Part shown: positions 53,997 through 64,000 of the stretch, in pieces | How the letters are laid out: each line of letters starts with the position of its first letter | Position numbering within the stretch: the stretch's first letter is position 1 | Source of the DNA: Podarcis raffonei | Taxonomy: Eukaryota > Chordata > Lepidosauria > Squamata > Lacertidae | DNA length: 64,000 nucleotides | NCBI RefSeq assembly: GCF_027172205.1 | Contig: NC_070602.1 | Coordinates: forward strand, 17,640,501 to 17,704,500 | Direction: 5' to 3' | Made by a program: the position numbers and the translations under genes | The notes under the pieces: model-generated | Databases searched by the model: none | What the model was told of the DNA's origin: nothing | What the model saw: the letters and a program-made list of their open reading frames with translations, nothing else

Positions 53997-53998
53997 GT
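53822..53998 (+). mobile_element. L2-type LINE 3' end with (ATT)n tail
   Basis: GACATCTGAAGGCATCTGAA, ACCCAGAGTGGCTGGGGAAA and an ATT run at 53963-53997. Confidence 0.8.
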
Positions 53999-54094
53999 CA
54001 GGTATATATAGTTATAAAGAGAGCAGCACAGCTGGAAGCCTGCCAAGCAACTTGCTAAACAGCACTGGGCCAATAAGATATGCGTGGCTATGAT

Positions 54095-54425
54095 CAGTGC
54101 CGGATTTACGTATAAGTTAACAAGCTATAGCTTAGGGCCCCACTCTCTTGGGGCCCCCCAAAAAATGTAAAGGGGGAAAAACTGGATGTACATTTCCAAA
54201 ATATAAGATAAAAAACAAATAAAATAAAACCTACATATAGCAACAGTGTTTTGTGGGCTCCTATTTGTTATGTGCAAATGGCTTTAGATACCTATTAGGT
54301 CCATAAATTACCATATAGCATCTATTCAGTGACAATTTGTTGTTGACAAAGGACAGCTAGACATATAAAGGGCCCCATTACCTTCAGTAGTTTAGGGCCT
54401 CATCAAAACTAAATCTGGGGCCCTG
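54095..54425. mobile_element. hAT-like MITE, copy 2
   Basis: CAGTGCCGGATTTA to TAAATCTGGGGCCCTG, flanked by a perfect 8-bp duplication GCTATGAT at 54087-54094 and 54426-54433, as expected for hAT insertion. Interior matches 10957-11298. Confidence 0.85.
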
Positions 54426-54433
54426 GCTATGAT

Positions 54434-55320
54434 TACGTACAAACATGCTCAGCAAATGTAATAAACACCAGTTATTGGTGCTGCGATTGCCATTTCTTTT
54501 ACATGGAAGCACCTTCAATAGCAGTCACTTTGGAGTAGGCATGATTAAAACTGTTGTCACATTGCGTGCTGTTGCAATCCTGTCTGGTCCATGGGCCAAA
54601 TTTGGTGCGCTAGGCCTCCCCCATTTTTCTTGTGAGGCTGTTTTCCCCCAAGCCACACATTTCCCCGCATAACAGAACTACCTGAGGGAGAGGTGGTCAG
54701 GTAGCCAGATTAGCTGCTTGTGCAGCCAGTCCCTGCAGAAAGCAGAAGTAATAGGGACCTCCATCTTGCTTGATCACCATCTCCCCTCACCAGTACAGGC
54801 CAACCTTTGGCAGTGGGGTGGTGGAACCCACTTGCCAATCACCCCATCACATCATTGTCAGATGACTGACAGGTGGGTGGTCCCGTCCAGCTGTCAAAGT
54901 CGGCCCATGGGGCGTGGCCCCAAAATATCCCTAACTCCTGCTATGCATGTCTACTTAAAAGGTAAGCCCCACTGACTTCAGTGGGCATTATTCTCAGGTA
55001 AGTGTGTATAGGACATTGTCCCACCTTTCATTTATATGAAAAGTTTCTCATAGCTGTTGAGATAATCTTTAAATTGCGTAGGCAATGTTTCAAAGGCCAA
55101 TAATAAGAATTAAACAGACACACACTTTTTTAAAAAAAATAAGTGACAATTGTAAATATTAAAAGACCATCTCCAGATTTTCTGAATTGCAATTTTGAGA
55201 GAGGAAAACAAAAACACAGAGCAATACAATTTTCTGCATACCAGCTACCTGGAAACATCAGCTGGTGAAGTGTTACCTGTTCATCACAAGCAATGCTATG
55301 GCATCTTGCATATTAGTAAA
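54434..55320. other. Intergenic stretch, nothing recognised
   Basis: No open frame with family resemblance, no tRNA-like or inverted-end structure that I can support. Confidence 0.4.
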
Positions 55321-55663
55321 CGTAAAGGGACCCCTGATCATTAAGTCCAGTCATGGACAACTCTGGGGTTGCGGCGCTCATCTCGCTTTATTGGCCAAGG
55401 GAACCGGCGTACAGCTTCCGGGTCATGTGGCCAGCCTGACTAAGCCACTTCTGGTGAACCAGAGCAGCACACGGAAACGCCGTTTACCTTCCCATTTATT
55501 ACCTTACCTATTTATCTACTTGCACTTTGACGTGCTTTCGAACTGCTAGGTTGGCAGGAGCAGGGACTGAGCAATGGGAGCTCACCCCGTCGTGGGGATT
55601 CGAACCGCCAACCTTCTGATTGACAAGCCCTAGGCTCTGTGGTTTAACCCACAGCGCCACCCT
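55321..55663 (-). mobile_element. Sauria-type SINE, intergenic
   Basis: Reversed copy from CGTAAAGGGACCCCTGATC to CCACAGCGCCACCC. Confidence 0.8.
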
Positions 55664-56334
55664 GCTGTTTATAATGTTACCTTGGGTTATAAGACCTAGG
55701 CCCTTGGATCCACATTAACAGTCGTGCATCTTTCAATCACTTAAGAATGTCTGAGCTTGGGTGGGATATTCTCCATAATGTTTCAGTTATTTCTTTGTAA
55801 AACGTGGACCACAAAATATAAATCCTTACATCAAAGAATAATATTAAATCACTATGAGATGTTTGCCACGTAATCTTATTTTTAATCCAGCTTTCCAACA
55901 CAATCGTTCTCTTATTTACAATGGAAACCTTTTTTTAAAAAAAAAACGGAAATGAATGCTGGCTAGTTATATATTACTCCCATTTGTAAAATGGCAAGCT
56001 TTCACTGACCACAGATGTGGTCAGTTTAGAGACAGTGTACTGCTTTTGTACATCTGGTATACACAAATAATTGGCTAGATCCAGACTTTATTCATGATTA
56101 AGCGGTTGAAATCAACGGGTGGTGCCTAACTTAAATATCATTGACTTCAATGAGTCTATGGAAGTGTAAGCGGAGAGTGAATGGAAAATTGATAGCTGGG
56201 GAATTTGATGCTCTGTTAGGTGAAGTCAGAGAGAACTGCTTCCAGATGGGGGTTTAATACTGTAAACATGTGGTTCAGGTAGTGCACACAGTTTTCTGGC
56301 ATCAGTCTCACCCCCCCACCCCGAATTTATCATA

Positions 56335-56687
56335 AAGGTAAAGGGGCCCCTGACCATTAGGTCCAGTCGTGACCAACTCTGGGGTTGCGGCACTCATCTC
56401 GCTTTATTGGCCGAGGGAGCCGGCGTACAGCTTCCGGGTCATGTCGCCAGCATGACTAAGCCGCTTCTGTCGAACCAGAGCAGCGCACGGAAACGCCGTT
56501 TACCTTCCCACTGGAGCGGTACCTATTTATCTACTTGTACTTTGACGTGCTTTCGAACTGCTAGGTTGGCAGGAGCAGGGACCGAGCAACGGGAGCTCAC
56601 CCCGTCGTGGGGATTCAAAATGCCGACCTTCTGATCGGCAAGTCCTAGGCTCTGAGGTTTAACCCACAGCGCCACCCTCGTAAATAT
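56335..56687 (-). mobile_element. Sauria-type SINE, intergenic
   Basis: Reversed full-length copy; duplication GAATTTATCATA at 56323-56334 and 56688-56699. Confidence 0.85.
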
Positions 56688-57197
56688 GAATTTATCATAT
56701 TTTTCACCAAAAGGGTAATCCAGACTAAATGCAGAGGAAAAGGTGGACTGGCGTTTTGAGGCCAATGGCATTGTGTGGAAAAACTTGCATGTCTTAGAAA
56801 CACCCACCCCCTGATAAACACTAGTCTGAAAGAGATAGGGATATAGTGTCAGATTTTTGTTAGGGAGAGGCAGCCAAAATTGTTGAGCTTTTTTTGGGGG
56901 GTGCCGAGAACAATTGGGGGAAACCCTTTTCATCTTGCAGAGCTACATTTTGCGGAGTGGTTTTAACAAGCAATCCCTGTTCCCAGAAAATTCTGGGAAA
57001 TGCGGCTCTCTGTAAGGAACAGAGGTCTCCTAGCAGCACTCAGTCCCCACGATTCTATGCAAGAAGCCACGATGGTTCAAAGTGCTACGACACTGATTTA
57101 AACATCTAGTGCGGATGGGGCCCGAAGTCTGGATCTAGCCTTTAGGATTTCTAAACCAAGGTGTGTTAATTACTCATTAAGGGTGTGGGTTTGCTTG

Positions 57198-57203
57198 TTT
57201 ATT
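57198..57203 (-). promoter_or_regulatory. Putative HHIPL1 polyadenylation signal (AATAAA on minus strand)
   Basis: TTTATT on the plus strand reads AATAAA on the minus strand, 42 bases after the HHIPL1 stop codon. This is the first canonical hexamer downstream. A 3'UTR this short would be unusual but possible; later signals may also be used. Confidence 0.4.
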
Positions 57204-57245
57204 TGACACGACAAGACTTGATACCATCCTGTGATTCCACTCTCC

Positions 57246-63539
<6,294 letters not shown>

Positions 63540-64000
63540 TTAATTTGCAGCTCTGACCGCGAGTGATGAACATCATTTGCATATTGAACAGGGGAGGTGT
63601 CAAGCTATAGCTGAAGGTCAGTCTTTGTTCTACAAGGATAAGAACATAACAAATTTTTTACCTTTTAAATTGTCTCCTTATTTCCAGTACCTAAACCCTA
63701 TTGCCATCTTAATCATGAGGACTAGATACCTTTTTTTTTTAAAGAGGCAAAGGTGGGATTCCTTGGAGCACATAAGGCATGGGAACTTGCACATGAAACC
63801 CATGGAATATATATTGCTAACTCCAGTTAAACATTGGCATATAACTGGTCTATTAAAGTCAGGACACTCGTGAGCTTTAAAACCATGAAGGCTAGAAAGG
63901 CCACCTGTAATTGGAAGCAAAGTATTAAGCACTGAGAATATATCAATCTGTCAAACACTATTTTAACTAAAGACAATTTTTTGAAAATGTTTATGGCAGG

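Overview
The window is vertebrate nuclear DNA, almost certainly from a squamate reptile and probably a lizard. Host genes have many short exons with GT-AG introns. The spaces between exons are packed with a squamate repeat mix: Bov-B, L1, L2/CR1-group and CR1 LINE ends, a tRNA-derived SINE whose 3' end resembles the Bov-B tail (Sauria-type), MIR-like SINEs, and many small inverted-terminal-repeat DNA elements.

There are three host genes. On the minus strand, 17843 down to 2396, lie exons 1-14 of a cholesterol 24-hydroxylase gene (CYP46A1, called copy A here); its last exon is not in the window. On the plus strand, 18538 to 45494, lies a complete 15-exon CYP46A1 paralogue of 506 codons (copy B). 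The two genes stand head to head with 694 bp between start codons. On the minus strand, 63309 down to 57246, lie the last four coding exons of HHIPL1, ending in its SRCR domain; its 5' exons lie beyond the right edge. HHIPL1 and CYP46A1 are neighbours in human (14q32.2) on the same strand. That makes copy A, which shares HHIPL1's strand, the copy in ancestral orientation, and copy B an inverted extra copy between them.

Layout: 1-1800 Ty1/copia-like fossil; 1800-17843 copy A exons with DNA elements, LINE ends and one SINE; 17844-18537 shared GC-rich promoter carrying an L2 tail; 18538-45494 copy B with LINE and SINE insertions, some within tens of bases of splice sites; 45495-57245 an 11.7-kb space with only repeats and unrecognised DNA, including an LTR-like stretch just after copy B; 57246-64000 the 3' part of HHIPL1.

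Both CYP46A1 copies keep the core P450 motifs that can be seen here: the I-helix AGHETT, the K-helix ExxR and the haem-cysteine motif. Both are therefore expected to be endoplasmic-reticulum sterol hydroxylases. HHIPL1 is a secreted HHIP-like protein with no direct pathway link to CYP46A1; the linkage is conserved position only. I found no RNA gene, CRISPR array or novel multi-gene system. The notable observations are the inverted P450 pair, a likely gene-conversion tract, and retroelements inserted at splice junctions.
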